This document shows positions 7,230-14,550 of a DNA stretch of 30,258 bases, piece by piece (positions within the stretch are counted from its first letter, which is position 1; each line of letters begins with the position of its first letter). The DNA is from a virus. A program made the translations under genes and the position numbers. The DNA is taken from positions 1 through 30,258 of the IMG/VR virus record IMGVR_UViG_3300003177_000013; one strand, 5' to 3'. The notes beneath the pieces are model-generated. The model ran no database searches. It was not told the DNA's origin and saw nothing but the letters and a program-made list of their open reading frames with translations.

Positions 7230-7915
7230 ACTACACAGTCGAATAGACCATTTTTATCAAATGTAACACAATCATGGGTTTTCGATAGTCCTACCCACTC
7301 ATCGTTGATTTCTAAAATTTCAGGTACTGTTGATTCTTTAAATCTGAATGCATCAAATATATATCTACTTGGTGGCAATTCTTCTAGTTCTTTTAGACTA
7401 CTTTTATACATACTCAATTCTGACCATCGTTGATTTTCTATTCTAAAATTTCTTAAGAAATCAGAAAGAATACCTTTCGAATCAAGAAACTCTGCAAAAT
7501 CTATACTAGAGTCTTCAATAAATCTGAATTCTTTATAATCACCCTCTAAACATGCAATTGGTGTACTTGAATCTGGAATATAGTTAGAAAATTTTTCCTC
7601 TATCCAACTATCATTTGAATTATCTCGTACAAGAATAGTCTGACAATATTTTGGTAAAATCTTAAGTTCACCATTAGAAGCCACAAAACTAAAAGCGTCA
7701 ATTTCTTCAACGCCTTGCTCACAATATTTTGGTGCATCATTTGAGATATAAATTACACCATCAGTTAAAACTAACCACTCTGAAGTAAGTTCACCGACTT
7801 CTCTTGATCCATCCTTCCAAGTATAACATTTAGAGAATAAAATCTCTTGAACTCTTTCTGATAGTCCAGGTGTAACTCTCATATACCAATTAGTTGGAAC
7901 TTTATATTTTGACAT
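7226..7915 (-). CDS. Protein of unknown function, first gene of an accessory operon
   Basis: A 229-residue protein, acidic, with many Trp and Phe residues and no signal peptide or membrane segment. I do not recognise a domain. Two similar-looking patterns (SEWLVLTDGVIYI near 65-77 and DEWVGLSKTHDCVTF near 205-219) hint at an internal structural repeat of a strand with Trp and a following turn. The start at 7915 has AAAGGATTAAAG just upstream, and a phage promoter of the class described at 7944-7977 precedes it. It is translationally coupled to the MazG-like gene. Confidence 0.65.
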   Translation of the reverse strand: MSKYKVPTNWYMRVTPGLSERVQEILFSKCYTWKDGSREVGELTSEWLVLTDGVIYISNDAPKYCEQGVEEIDAFSFVASNGELKILPKYCQTILVRDNSNDSWIEEKFSNYIPDSSTPIACLEGDYKEFRFIEDSSIDFAEFLDSKGILSDFLRNFRIENQRWSELSMYKSSLKELEELPPSRYIFDAFRFKESTVPEILEINDEWVGLSKTHDCVTFDKNGLFDCVV

Positions 7916-8215
7916 CTTTAATCCTTTTTGTTTTAATAGAGTAAATATAACCGAATTGACCTTAAATGAAAATTAAATTTATAAATTTTATGTTGGAGTA
8001 GGAATTAATGTGAAAGTTGCTAAATTTTACAGTTTTTCTCTGAAAAGTGAACGTATTTTTATTATTAAAATTATTCCAAGCAAATCAAACACCAAAAAGC
8101 TAGAAAAGAATATATAAAATAACTAATAATATGGAATATCTATGGAATCTAGAGCTAATCTATATTCAATTCTATTCAATTATTGGTTATTTTATTATAT
8201 CTAGTTCAAAGTGTT
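7916..8215. other. 300 bp non-coding AT-rich stretch
   Basis: No convincing gene. The side near 7915 holds the promoter of the minus-strand operon (7944-7977). The side near 8215 follows the stop of the helix-turn-helix gene, where I saw no strong stem with a U-tract. Short direct repeats occur: ATGGAAT twice at about 8131-8146, and ATTCAATTCT/ATTCAATTAT at about 8163-8182. A 60-codon plus-strand frame at 8131-8313 overlaps the end of the helix-turn-helix gene and has no good ribosome site. Confidence 0.5.
7944..7977 (-). promoter_or_regulatory. Phage promoter, TTTAATTTTCATTTAAG-N10-TTATATT
   Basis: On the minus strand the 17 nt upstream element is followed by exactly 10 nt and a -10-like TTATATT, 28 nt before the start at 7915. 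The same arrangement occurs at 11257-11290. The upstream element is not a sigma70 -35 hexamer, so an activator-dependent or phage-specific promoter is likely. Confidence 0.55.
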
Positions 8216-9682
8216 CTAAGCTGATATATATTTATATTCACTTCCATGTAAAATGTTATTTGCTGAAGACTTCATTTCGATATTCATTGATTGAAATGAA
8301 TCTTTTATCATAAGCATAATTCTTTCTCTAGGAGTAAGTTCTCGTTGATTGTTATATCTTCTAGTTACTTTATCCAAAGAAAGACTTCTATCATTATAGA
8401 ATCTATAACCTTTAGAATATCTCTTATATTTAATGATGTTTTCTAAACTTAAGAGTCTAGTGCTATACATTTCATATGTTCTTAAGATATTACTTGTGTT
8501 GACTCTGTCTAAGTCTTCCAGTGTGTTATTTTTAACTTTGTCTCTTAGAATCTTTACTCTAGAGTCTATCTTATTCTTATAATAAGAAAGTTTTCTGAAT
8601 AGGTTTGGTGTTTCAATAAATTTTAAAACTGTAATAGTATTCAGTGCTTGTGCAAGCATCTTTCTTCTTGTATGAATTTCAAGTTTTAAATAACTCAGGT
8701 GGAAGCTTGTAGAAGCTATTTGAAAAATGCCATTTGTTTGTTGGGAAGAACTTAATCTATTAGAAACCGTTGATAGGCTTGGAATGATTTCTTCTTTAAC
8801 ATACGAAACTACATATTCTTTCACTTCATTAGCTTTTAGAGTATTTTCATACTCTTTGCTATTGACTAACTTATTAACTGTATGATGAGTTTTGTTTTTG
8901 ATATTTTTAGAAACACCAACAACAAAACTTTTATATCTTAAACTCGTTTTTAATGACATTCCTATGTACTTCATAAATTTCACTTGAGTATATTCTTCAC
9001 CATTTTCATCGTAAAGCTTAGTTCCTGTGAATTTGTATATAGGAGTGAATTTTTCTTGACTTCTGTTTTGAAATAAAAGTCTTTCATATTCAGCTTCATC
9101 AATCTCTTGATATCCATATACTTTTTGAAGTCTTTTGAGTGCATTACTTACATTCATCTCACTGATGTTCAGTTTTTCTGAAATAAGTTTTTGAGTAGTA
9201 AAGTTAATAGTCTTATTTTGACCGTTTTCGATATCTCGTTTTTGAACGAATTTTGATTGAGGTAGTCCAGCTTCAAACCGAACAATTAAATCTTTAAAAT
9301 TTTTGAGTGTAAAAAGTGAAGTTTTTTCACTGATCCACTCTACCCAAAAAAAGTTTGTTTTTTCTGGATAGAATTGATCAAGAATTTCTTGTTTAGATAG
9401 AATGTAAAAATCTTTGCTTTTGAGTTCTCGCACTAATCCTGAATTGATAAATTCTTGAACATAGTTACTCACACTCTTTCTTGAGATTTTAAAATTCTTT
9501 GTGATGAACTTTGAAAGTTCTTTGATGTTGATTGTTCTGTTGTTGTAGTTGCGGAGTTTCTTTTGACAAGAGTATTTATGGAATGTTCTATATGCAGTCA
9601 AAACATATCGAGCTTCTATAGAAATTGGAAGCTCGATATCATATTGATTGATAATGATTGAAAATTCGTTAAATTTGTTCAA
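8216..9682 (-). CDS. Protein with two winged-helix-like segments, replication-initiator-like or regulator
   Basis: A 488-residue basic protein. Residues 52-88 (NIKELSKFITKNFKISRKSV, then a recognition helix and a wing ending GLVREL) and 162-187 (TTQKLISEKLNISEMNVSNA) are two helix-turn-helix segments about 110 residues apart. Tandem winged helices occur in plasmid and phage Rep-type initiators, but also in regulators. The C-terminal half is Lys/Arg-rich and helical, with no recognised motif. The start is TTG 9682, with AAAAGG seven nt upstream. Nested inverted repeats lie directly upstream (9689-9792), a likely own-operator or origin-like site. It was not recognised as any T4 gene. Confidence 0.55.
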   Translation of the reverse strand: MNKFNEFSIIINQYDIELPISIEARYVLTAYRTFHKYSCQKKLRNYNNRTINIKELSKFITKNFKISRKSVSNYVQEFINSGLVRELKSKDFYILSKQEILDQFYPEKTNFFWVEWISEKTSLFTLKNFKDLIVRFEAGLPQSKFVQKRDIENGQNKTINFTTQKLISEKLNISEMNVSNALKRLQKVYGYQEIDEAEYERLLFQNRSQEKFTPIYKFTGTKLYDENGEEYTQVKFMKYIGMSLKTSLRYKSFVVGVSKNIKNKTHHTVNKLVNSKEYENTLKANEVKEYVVSYVKEEIIPSLSTVSNRLSSSQQTNGIFQIASTSFHLSYLKLEIHTRRKMLAQALNTITVLKFIETPNLFRKLSYYKNKIDSRVKILRDKVKNNTLEDLDRVNTSNILRTYEMYSTRLLSLENIIKYKRYSKGYRFYNDRSLSLDKVTRRYNNQRELTPRERIMLMIKDSFQSMNIEMKSSANNILHGSEYKYISA

Positions 9683-9688
9683 GATAAA

Positions 9689-9792
9689 CCTTTTAAATAG
9701 TTATGGATTGGGACAGCTGTTTATAAGCCTTTTCAGTTTTGAAAGAACTCTTATTCCTTTCAATTACCAATCCTATTACAGTTATTTAAACC
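9689..9792. repeat. Nested inverted repeats upstream of the helix-turn-helix gene
   Basis: The outer arms are 9689-9711 (TTTTAAATAG...GGATTGG) and 9767-9792 (CCAATCC...TATTTAAA), an imperfect inverted repeat. Inside them is an exact 7 bp inverted repeat, TTGAAAG at 9739-9745 and CTTTCAA at 9757-9763. The palindrome CAGCTG lies at 9714-9719. This clustering suggests protein binding, either autoregulation or replication. Confidence 0.5.
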
Positions 9793-9832
9793 TATTTTTG
9801 AAATTGGTATAAACAACTTAATTAATTCCTCT

Positions 9833-9866
9833 ATTTTACCTAAATAAACCTTAAATTCCACTTAAA
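9833..9866 (-). promoter_or_regulatory. Weaker member of the ATTTAAG-N10 promoter class
   Basis: On the minus strand TTTAAGTGGAATTTAAG is followed by 10 nt and GTAAAAT, matching the layout at 7944 and 11257 with a poorer -10. It would give a leader of about 145 nt for the helix-turn-helix gene, carrying the inverted repeats. Confidence 0.35.
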
Positions 9867-10119
9867 TTTTTAAATCTTCTCTTTTCTCAATTGCATAAAA
9901 AATAGTTACATGGTGATATGTTTGTTGCATATATTTTCCCGCATCTAGAGTAGTTCTTATTGAAATATCAACTATATCTACATCACTAGATGTGTGTTCA
10001 TTAGATATATTTCTGATATAATTTTCTATTGTTTTATCTAAATATGATTGGTTTGGGTTTGAATCTTCAACAGTAAAAGATTTAAATCCAAAATTTTCAT
10101 TCTTTCTATACTTTATCAC
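9862..10119 (-). CDS. Small protein of unknown function
   Basis: An 85-residue protein overlapping the end of the preceding gene by 14 nt. The middle contains VDIVDISIRTTLDAGKYMQQ followed by a strand (HHVTIFYAIEK). This resembles the short alpha-beta proteins used for sensing or binding in phages, but no family was recognised. It is the last gene of the 11234-9862 operon. Confidence 0.5.
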   Translation of the reverse strand: MIKYRKNENFGFKSFTVEDSNPNQSYLDKTIENYIRNISNEHTSSDVDIVDISIRTTLDAGKYMQQTYHHVTIFYAIEKREDLKI

Positions 10120-10480
10120 TCTTAAACCATTCTACAATTGTTACTTCTCTTGGTTCAACTATATCAAATCCATTTCTCCATTCAGTACCGTTCCAAGAAC
10201 TATAATATCCATTTTTTCTGATGAATGTTGTATCACCTGACTTTTTATCTGTAATTTCATATACAATCCAGGCAGTTTCACCAGCGCCTTCATATCCACC
10301 AAAGTTTTCTTTTTCTTTTATTTTGAAGTTTTCTGATTCGATTTCATAACTGAAAAAATCTTCAATGTCATATATTTCATCAAGTGTTTGTCCAGAGTAT
10401 TTATCTTTTAGATATTCGTCGCTCATATATCCCACTTTAATCAGTTCATTTAACGCTTCATTAATTTGTTCTTTGTTCAT
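10106..10480 (-). CDS. Small phage protein of unknown function (YYSSWNG motif)
   Basis: A 124-residue protein 1 nt downstream of the nucleotidyltransferase-fold gene. The central part is a Gly-rich turn and strand (NFGGYEGAGETAWIVYEI), and the end carries RKNGYYSSWNGTEWRNGF followed by a pattern ending VTIVEWFKS. I have seen this C-terminal pattern in small conserved proteins of large phages, without a known function. Confidence 0.6.
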   Translation of the reverse strand: MNKEQINEALNELIKVGYMSDEYLKDKYSGQTLDEIYDIEDFFSYEIESENFKIKEKENFGGYEGAGETAWIVYEITDKKSGDTTFIRKNGYYSSWNGTEWRNGFDIVEPREVTIVEWFKSDKV

Positions 10481-10481
10481 T

Positions 10482-11234
10482 CTATTTTCCTTTTATTTTA
10501 GTCAACACTTGAAAAAAGTGTTCTTCTTGATAGTTCAATAGAGTTTCAAAATTCATAATTAAGAATCTATTGAACCAACCGCTTGTTGTTGAAGTTATCA
10601 TTTTCTTTAACATTTTTGTTTTTGCAAATTTACATTTTATTGGATTTTCAACCAAAATATATCTTTCTGATGTCAAAACAAATAATTCTTCAGCTGCACA
10701 TTTTAGTTTATCTTCATGTGAAAGTTCATTCCATAAATACTCAGAACATAGTGGAGAATTTAAATCTTCTCTGATTTTTTCATTTAATGGTCTTTCGTAA
10801 AATCTAAATTCGTTATGGAGTTCTTCATGATTGAACCTTCTATATATGTTCTCTTTAAAGAAAACTTCATTTTCGACTTTCATTTTGACTTTTTTCTTTC
10901 CGTGTAATACCTCCCATTCTTTATAAAGTAATTCATAGAAGTCATAATCAATTTTACATCCTTTATTCTTAAGGAATATAAAGTCTTTCATGTGCTTATC
11001 CCAGTTTATATCCCAAGATAGATGAGAAAACTTTATAGTGAACAATAAATCAGGATCAACATAATGTTTATCTTGATTATGTTCTTTGAGGTAATCCATA
11101 CCTTTGTTGTAAAATATTTCAACCTCTTTTGTACTTTTGAATCCTCTATCTGAGATTATATCTAAATCTTTAGGTTGTCTAGAATAATCAGGAAACCAAT
11201 GCTTTATCGCTGTTGAACCGAAGATTAAAAACAT
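10482..11234 (-). CDS. Nucleotidyltransferase-fold phage protein
   Basis: A 250-residue protein beginning with a nucleotidyltransferase signature: FGSTAIKHWF (5-14) with the Gly-Ser pair, then PKDLDII (21-27) with Asp23 and Asp25 as probable metal ligands. This pattern is common in a family of phage proteins related to minimal nucleotidyltransferases. The acceptor (protein, RNA or small molecule) is not known. The rest of the protein is helical and basic, without recognised motifs. It is first in a three-gene operon behind the promoter at 11257-11290. The presence of both acidic residues suggests it may be active. Confidence 0.7.
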   Translation of the reverse strand: MFLIFGSTAIKHWFPDYSRQPKDLDIISDRGFKSTKEVEIFYNKGMDYLKEHNQDKHYVDPDLLFTIKFSHLSWDINWDKHMKDFIFLKNKGCKIDYDFYELLYKEWEVLHGKKKVKMKVENEVFFKENIYRRFNHEELHNEFRFYERPLNEKIREDLNSPLCSEYLWNELSHEDKLKCAAEELFVLTSERYILVENPIKCKFAKTKMLKKMITSTTSGWFNRFLIMNFETLLNYQEEHFFQVLTKIKGK

Positions 11235-11256
11235 AATCCATCCTTTTGTTTCAGAA

Positions 11257-11290
11257 ATTATAATATTTTTAAGCTTAAATGGAAATTAAA
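11257..11290 (-). promoter_or_regulatory. Phage promoter, TTTAATTTCCATTTAAG-N10-TTATAAT
   Basis: The minus-strand element has the same 17 nt upstream box and 10 nt spacing as 7944-7977, with a near-consensus -10. It ends 22 nt before the start at 11234. A 12 bp palindrome TTTAAGCTTAAA (11268-11279) overlaps the spacer and could be an operator. Confidence 0.55.
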
Positions 11291-11345
11291 CAATAGAATA
11301 TCTTTATGGAAAAATCTTAACCTTAAATACACAAAAGGAGAACGA

Positions 11346-12695
11346 ATGCTTTCTAAATATAAAGAAATTTTAGTACTGGATACAAATATCATTCTAAATG
11401 ATGTCAATAATTTACACCAACTTTCAAATGGTGGGGAGAACCTATTAGTTATTTCTGAAACAGTTCTAAATGAACTTGATAACTTTAAGTCAGGGTGGAA
11501 TGAAATAAACTATCAGTCCAGAGAATTTGGTAGACTATTCGATAAGGCTGATGTAATATCTATAAACAGAAACAATGACTCTACGGAAATATTCACTAGA
11601 ATCGAAGAAGTCCACATAGACATATTGGTAGTATCAAAGTCTGTCTACAGAGTACCTGAATCAACTTCAAGAAGTATTATCAACGATAGAAAGATAATTG
11701 AAATTGCAGAAGATCTATCTAAAGAGTATAAAAATGTTGTATTTATGTCTATCGATAACATGGCTAGATTTAGTGCTCTATCTCTAGGGTTAGAAGTTCG
11801 AAAACTTGTCATTGAAGAACCTAAAGAATTAGTTCTATATAAAGAAATAGAGATTGACTCAACTGAAATAAAAGACATATATACAAGAGAAGAACTTGGT
11901 CTATCTGATGATATTCAAGGGTTGTCTATAAGAAGTAAGAATGGAAACTTCAAAGTGTTCTATTTTACTGGTGGGGTGTTTAAACAGATAGATGAAGATT
12001 CAATCATGAAGCAAAACATATCACCAAAGAATATTGGACAAAAGATTCTTAGTTCACAAATTCTTGACCCATATTTTGATTGTGTTGTAGTGTCTTCCCC
12101 AGCAGGTGTTGGAAAAACAATTTCAGCTCTGTCTAATGCAATGAGACTTCTAGATATTCATAAAGACAGATATGAAAAGATAATCTATATCAGAAAAACT
12201 TCATTGTCTGATACAGAAGAACTTGGTCATCTCCCAGGGACACTTGAAGAGAAGATGTCTGGATATCTTGCACCTCTATATTCGAACTTAGAATTTATTG
12301 TTGAACAGAAATTTAAAAATAGAAAGAAAAGACTAGATAAAGAAGAGAAAGAAAAAGAACTTCAAAAATTAGTCGATAGGTATCAAATAGAATTTTTATA
12401 TGAAGGTCACTTACGAGGTACAAATATCAGAAAGGCTATTGTTATTATAGATGAGGTACAAAATGAATCTATATCTAGTCTAAGAACGGCAGTTTCTAGA
12501 ATTGGAGAGGATTGTAAATTAGTTCTTCTTGGTTCTAATAGACAAATTGATTCAAAATATGTGAATAAATATAACAATGCTTTAACTTATATATGTAATA
12601 AGATTCCAACTGAAAAAGATATTCATTTAACTGGAATTTCTCTAGAAAAAGTTGTTAGATCTAAGATGGCAGAATGGGGTGACAATTTCAAGTAA
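11346..12695 (+). CDS. phoH: PIN-PhoH protein (PhoH2-type ATPase with RNase domain)
   Basis: A 449-residue two-domain protein. Residues 8-150 form a PIN nuclease domain, with LDTNIIL (11-17), ETVLNELDNF (38-47) and NDRKIIEIA (113-121) supplying acidic residues. Residues 235-449 form the PhoH ATPase, with Walker A SPAGVGKT (251-258), ELGHLPG (292-298), the RGTNIRKAIVIIDEVQN segment with Walker B (358-373) and LLGSNRQID (394-402). PIN-PhoH proteins act as RNA helicase/RNase in bacteria, and PhoH is common in marine phages with an unclear role. It begins the plus-strand arm after a 111 bp divergent gap. A CTTAAATACA sequence at 11322-11331 may be a degenerate late box. Confidence 0.92.
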   Translation: MLSKYKEILVLDTNIILNDVNNLHQLSNGGENLLVISETVLNELDNFKSGWNEINYQSREFGRLFDKADVISINRNNDSTEIFTRIEEVHIDILVVSKSVYRVPESTSRSIINDRKIIEIAEDLSKEYKNVVFMSIDNMARFSALSLGLEVRKLVIEEPKELVLYKEIEIDSTEIKDIYTREELGLSDDIQGLSIRSKNGNFKVFYFTGGVFKQIDEDSIMKQNISPKNIGQKILSSQILDPYFDCVVVSSPAGVGKTISALSNAMRLLDIHKDRYEKIIYIRKTSLSDTEELGHLPGTLEEKMSGYLAPLYSNLEFIVEQKFKNRKKRLDKEEKEKELQKLVDRYQIEFLYEGHLRGTNIRKAIVIIDEVQNESISSLRTAVSRIGEDCKLVLLGSNRQIDSKYVNKYNNALTYICNKIPTEKDIHLTGISLEKVVRSKMAEWGDNFK

Positions 12696-12701
12696 GAATT
12701 G

Positions 12702-12786
12702 GCTCAAATAAGAGCACTGAGACAATTTTAACAAATAATCTATACTTTGGTATAGGATAACAATTATAAGAGCGTGATGGCTCTTA
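12702..12786 (+). other. Two small hairpins between PhoH and the AAA+ gene
   Basis: GCTC/GAGC (12702-12715) lies just after the PhoH stop. TAAGAGC/GCTCTTA (12767-12786, 7 bp stem, 6 nt loop) lies 4 nt before the AGGGAG ribosome site of the next gene. The second stem has no following U-tract, so it is more likely to affect translation or mRNA stability than to terminate transcription. Confidence 0.4.
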
Positions 12787-12801
12787 AAACAGGGAGAAAA
12801 C

Positions 12802-13971
12802 ATGAGTAAAATAAACCAAGTATTATCATCTACAATTTCTGATAGTGTTTCACAGTCAGTAAACATTAATAGATTAGTATCTAAGTTTGATTTTTGTCTA
12901 GAGAGCATTCTATATAGAAGTGAAGAAATTGATAAAATTCTTAAGAAGTTCAAGAAAAAGTTTAAGAAAATCAGCATAGAGAAAATTGAGTTTGATATCA
13001 ACACAACTCAAACTTTCATAGAGACAGATGAGTTTTGTGTCATTCTGACTCAATCCTATGGTAATCTTTATGGTGATATTTTTTCTGAAAATGTCTCATC
13101 TGGCAATAACCTTAAGAAATTTTTAAATAAGTATGAAAATAGGACTTCAGAGGTCACGTTAATCTTTGATAACTATTCTTTATCTGGTGGAAAATTAACA
13201 ACTAATACAGTAATGAAGTCACCTAAAGATTATAAAGATGTAGTTTCAGATTTTTATCCATTTTTAGATACTGATGAATTTTTTAGACAGTTCTTAGACT
13301 CTGATTCCAATATTCTTATTTTACATGGTGAAAGAGGGTGTGGAAAATCTAAGTTTATTGCTCTCTTCAATAAGTTTTTAGTGGATAACATTGCTGAATA
13401 TAAAGAATATTCAGTGAACTATGATATAGGTGAACCTTCTTTTATTTTTAGTACAGTTAAGAATGAACAACTTTTATCTGATGATGGTTTTTGGTCTGAA
13501 AGTTATAAGAATAATCCTTGTGCAATATTCTTAGATGATCTTGATGGTATGTTACACTCAAGAACCAATGTTGTTGATTCTGGTTTAGAGGTTGAAAAGA
13601 ATAAGTTTGTTTCTCAACTTTTAAGCTTCAGTGATGGAATTCACAAAGATTCAAATAGAACTAAAGTGATCATAACAACAAATCAGAAGTTAGATGATAT
13701 AGATTCTGCATTGACTAGAAAAGGAAGACTTTTTGATATTTTGGAATTTAGAGAATTGACTAGAGAAGAGGCATTAAAAATATGGAAAAAGAACTTTAAA
13801 AAAGAAGAATTTCCGTTTGATTCTGATTTAGTTCGTCAATCAGATTTAGCTGATGCAATGGATATCAAGAAACGTGAAATAAAGAAGAATAGAAAATATA
13901 AGAATTATTTATTAGATGATTCAGTTAGTAGTGTTGAAAAGCATTCAAAGAAAAGAGTTGGTTTAGTTTAA
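12802..13971 (+). CDS. AAA+ ATPase of unknown role
   Basis: A 389-residue protein. Residues 1-165 are an unrecognised N-terminal region with a Lys-rich helix near 44-57. Residues 170-335 are an AAA+ module: Walker A GERGCGKS (176-183), Walker B AIFLDDLDG (241-249), sensor-1 ITTN (291-294), and ALTRKGRLFD (303-312) resembling the arginine-finger region. The AAA+ lid follows. Such ATPases remodel proteins or nucleic acids, and the substrate is not evident. It has a strong AGGGAG ribosome site and lies directly upstream of the terminase region, separated by a perfect 10 bp hairpin. Confidence 0.85.
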   Translation: MSKINQVLSSTISDSVSQSVNINRLVSKFDFCLESILYRSEEIDKILKKFKKKFKKISIEKIEFDINTTQTFIETDEFCVILTQSYGNLYGDIFSENVSSGNNLKKFLNKYENRTSEVTLIFDNYSLSGGKLTTNTVMKSPKDYKDVVSDFYPFLDTDEFFRQFLDSDSNILILHGERGCGKSKFIALFNKFLVDNIAEYKEYSVNYDIGEPSFIFSTVKNEQLLSDDGFWSESYKNNPCAIFLDDLDGMLHSRTNVVDSGLEVEKNKFVSQLLSFSDGIHKDSNRTKVIITTNQKLDDIDSALTRKGRLFDILEFRELTREEALKIWKKNFKKEEFPFDSDLVRQSDLADAMDIKKREIKKNRKYKNYLLDDSVSSVEKHSKKRVGLV

Positions 13972-13973
13972 AA

Positions 13974-14004
13974 AGTTCAGGTGAAGGGAGAGTGCACCTG
14001 AACT
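13974..14004 (+). terminator. Hairpin terminator candidate after the AAA+ gene
   Basis: AGTTCAGGTG (13974-13983) and CACCTGAACT (13995-14004) form a perfect 10 bp stem with an 11 nt purine-rich loop, starting 3 nt after the stop codon. The downstream tract is AT-rich (AATATATTT) but not a clean U-run, so termination may be partial. Confidence 0.6.
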
Positions 14005-14044
14005 AATATATTTAAACCAATAACACAATTAAGGAAACTTTAAG

Positions 14045-14503
14045 TTGAATAAGCAAAATTGGCAAGACAATGAAAATTTATTACTCCCTAGAAATGATGA
14101 AGGGTTTTTTCTAGATGTAGACGGGAACGAAATATCATTCTTTGGTGACCCTGATTTATTACCAAAAGGTACAAAACTTCCATATACAGAAGATATGTTA
14201 ATAGAGATAGCAAAATGTAGAGATGATATTATATATTTCACCAATAACTATTTCAAAGCTATGACTCCACATGGCTTTGATTTTGTTGAGTTGTATGATT
14301 TTCAAGAAGAAACTTTAAAAAGTTGGGAAGTGAATTACAAGAACGTTTTGATGGAAAGTAGACAAATGGGTAAGTGCCAACACAAAGACACACTATTGAC
14401 TTTAAATACTAAAGATGGTGTAAAAGAACAATCAATAGGTGATCTATTCAATGAATCAAAATTGGAGTTTGAAGATAATCTCAATTTTAATCTTATATCT
14501 TAA
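14045..14503 (+). CDS. 17: Large terminase piece 1: N-terminal extein plus split intein 1 N-half
   Basis: A 152-residue protein starting at TTG 14045 (AAGGA nine nt upstream). Residues 1-110 are the N-terminal part of a T4 gp17-type packaging motor, with the adenine-binding region near FDFVELYDFQEE (78-89) and the P-loop NVLMESRQMGK (100-110). The P-loop is interrupted after its lysine. Residues 111-152 begin with Cys111 in CQHKDTLLTL, a typical intein block A, and end after only 42 residues. There is no intein block B here, so this is an atypically short N-half. The protein would be inactive until joined to the second piece at 15728-16516, which supplies the missing Ser of the P-loop. Confidence 0.93.
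   Translation: MNKQNWQDNENLLLPRNDEGFFLDVDGNEISFFGDPDLLPKGTKLPYTEDMLIEIAKCRDDIIYFTNNYFKAMTPHGFDFVELYDFQEETLKSWEVNYKNVLMESRQMGKCQHKDTLLTLNTKDGVKEQSIGDLFNESKLEFEDNLNFNLIS
14375..14500 (+). other. Split intein 1, N-half (42 residues)
   Basis: Cys at 14375-14377 follows the extein Lys. Block A is CQHKDTLLTLNTKDGVKEQS. The half ends at TAA 14501, far earlier than in canonical split inteins, whose N-halves are about 90-120 residues. Confidence 0.88.
14401..14410 (+). promoter_or_regulatory. Late-box match inside the intein 1 N-half
   Basis: An exact TTTAAATACT lies within coding sequence, 140 nt before the homing endonuclease gene. It may transcribe the endonuclease and the second terminase piece, or may be chance in AT-rich DNA. 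Confidence 0.3.
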
Positions 14504-14550
14504 TTTTAATTTAAGTCTTTTTACGCTATGCTAAAAATAAAAGGACATAT

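Noticed and set aside
8131-8313. Plus-strand 60-codon frame as a gene
   Set aside because: It overlaps the end of the minus-strand helix-turn-helix gene, has no clear ribosome site, and is composed of low-complexity Tyr/Ile/Ser-rich translation of AT-rich DNA.
12642-13004. Minus-strand frames opposite PhoH/AAA+ and the other long antisense frames throughout
   Set aside because: They are shadows of well-supported genes, with hydrophobic Ser/Phe/Leu-rich translations and no ribosome sites.
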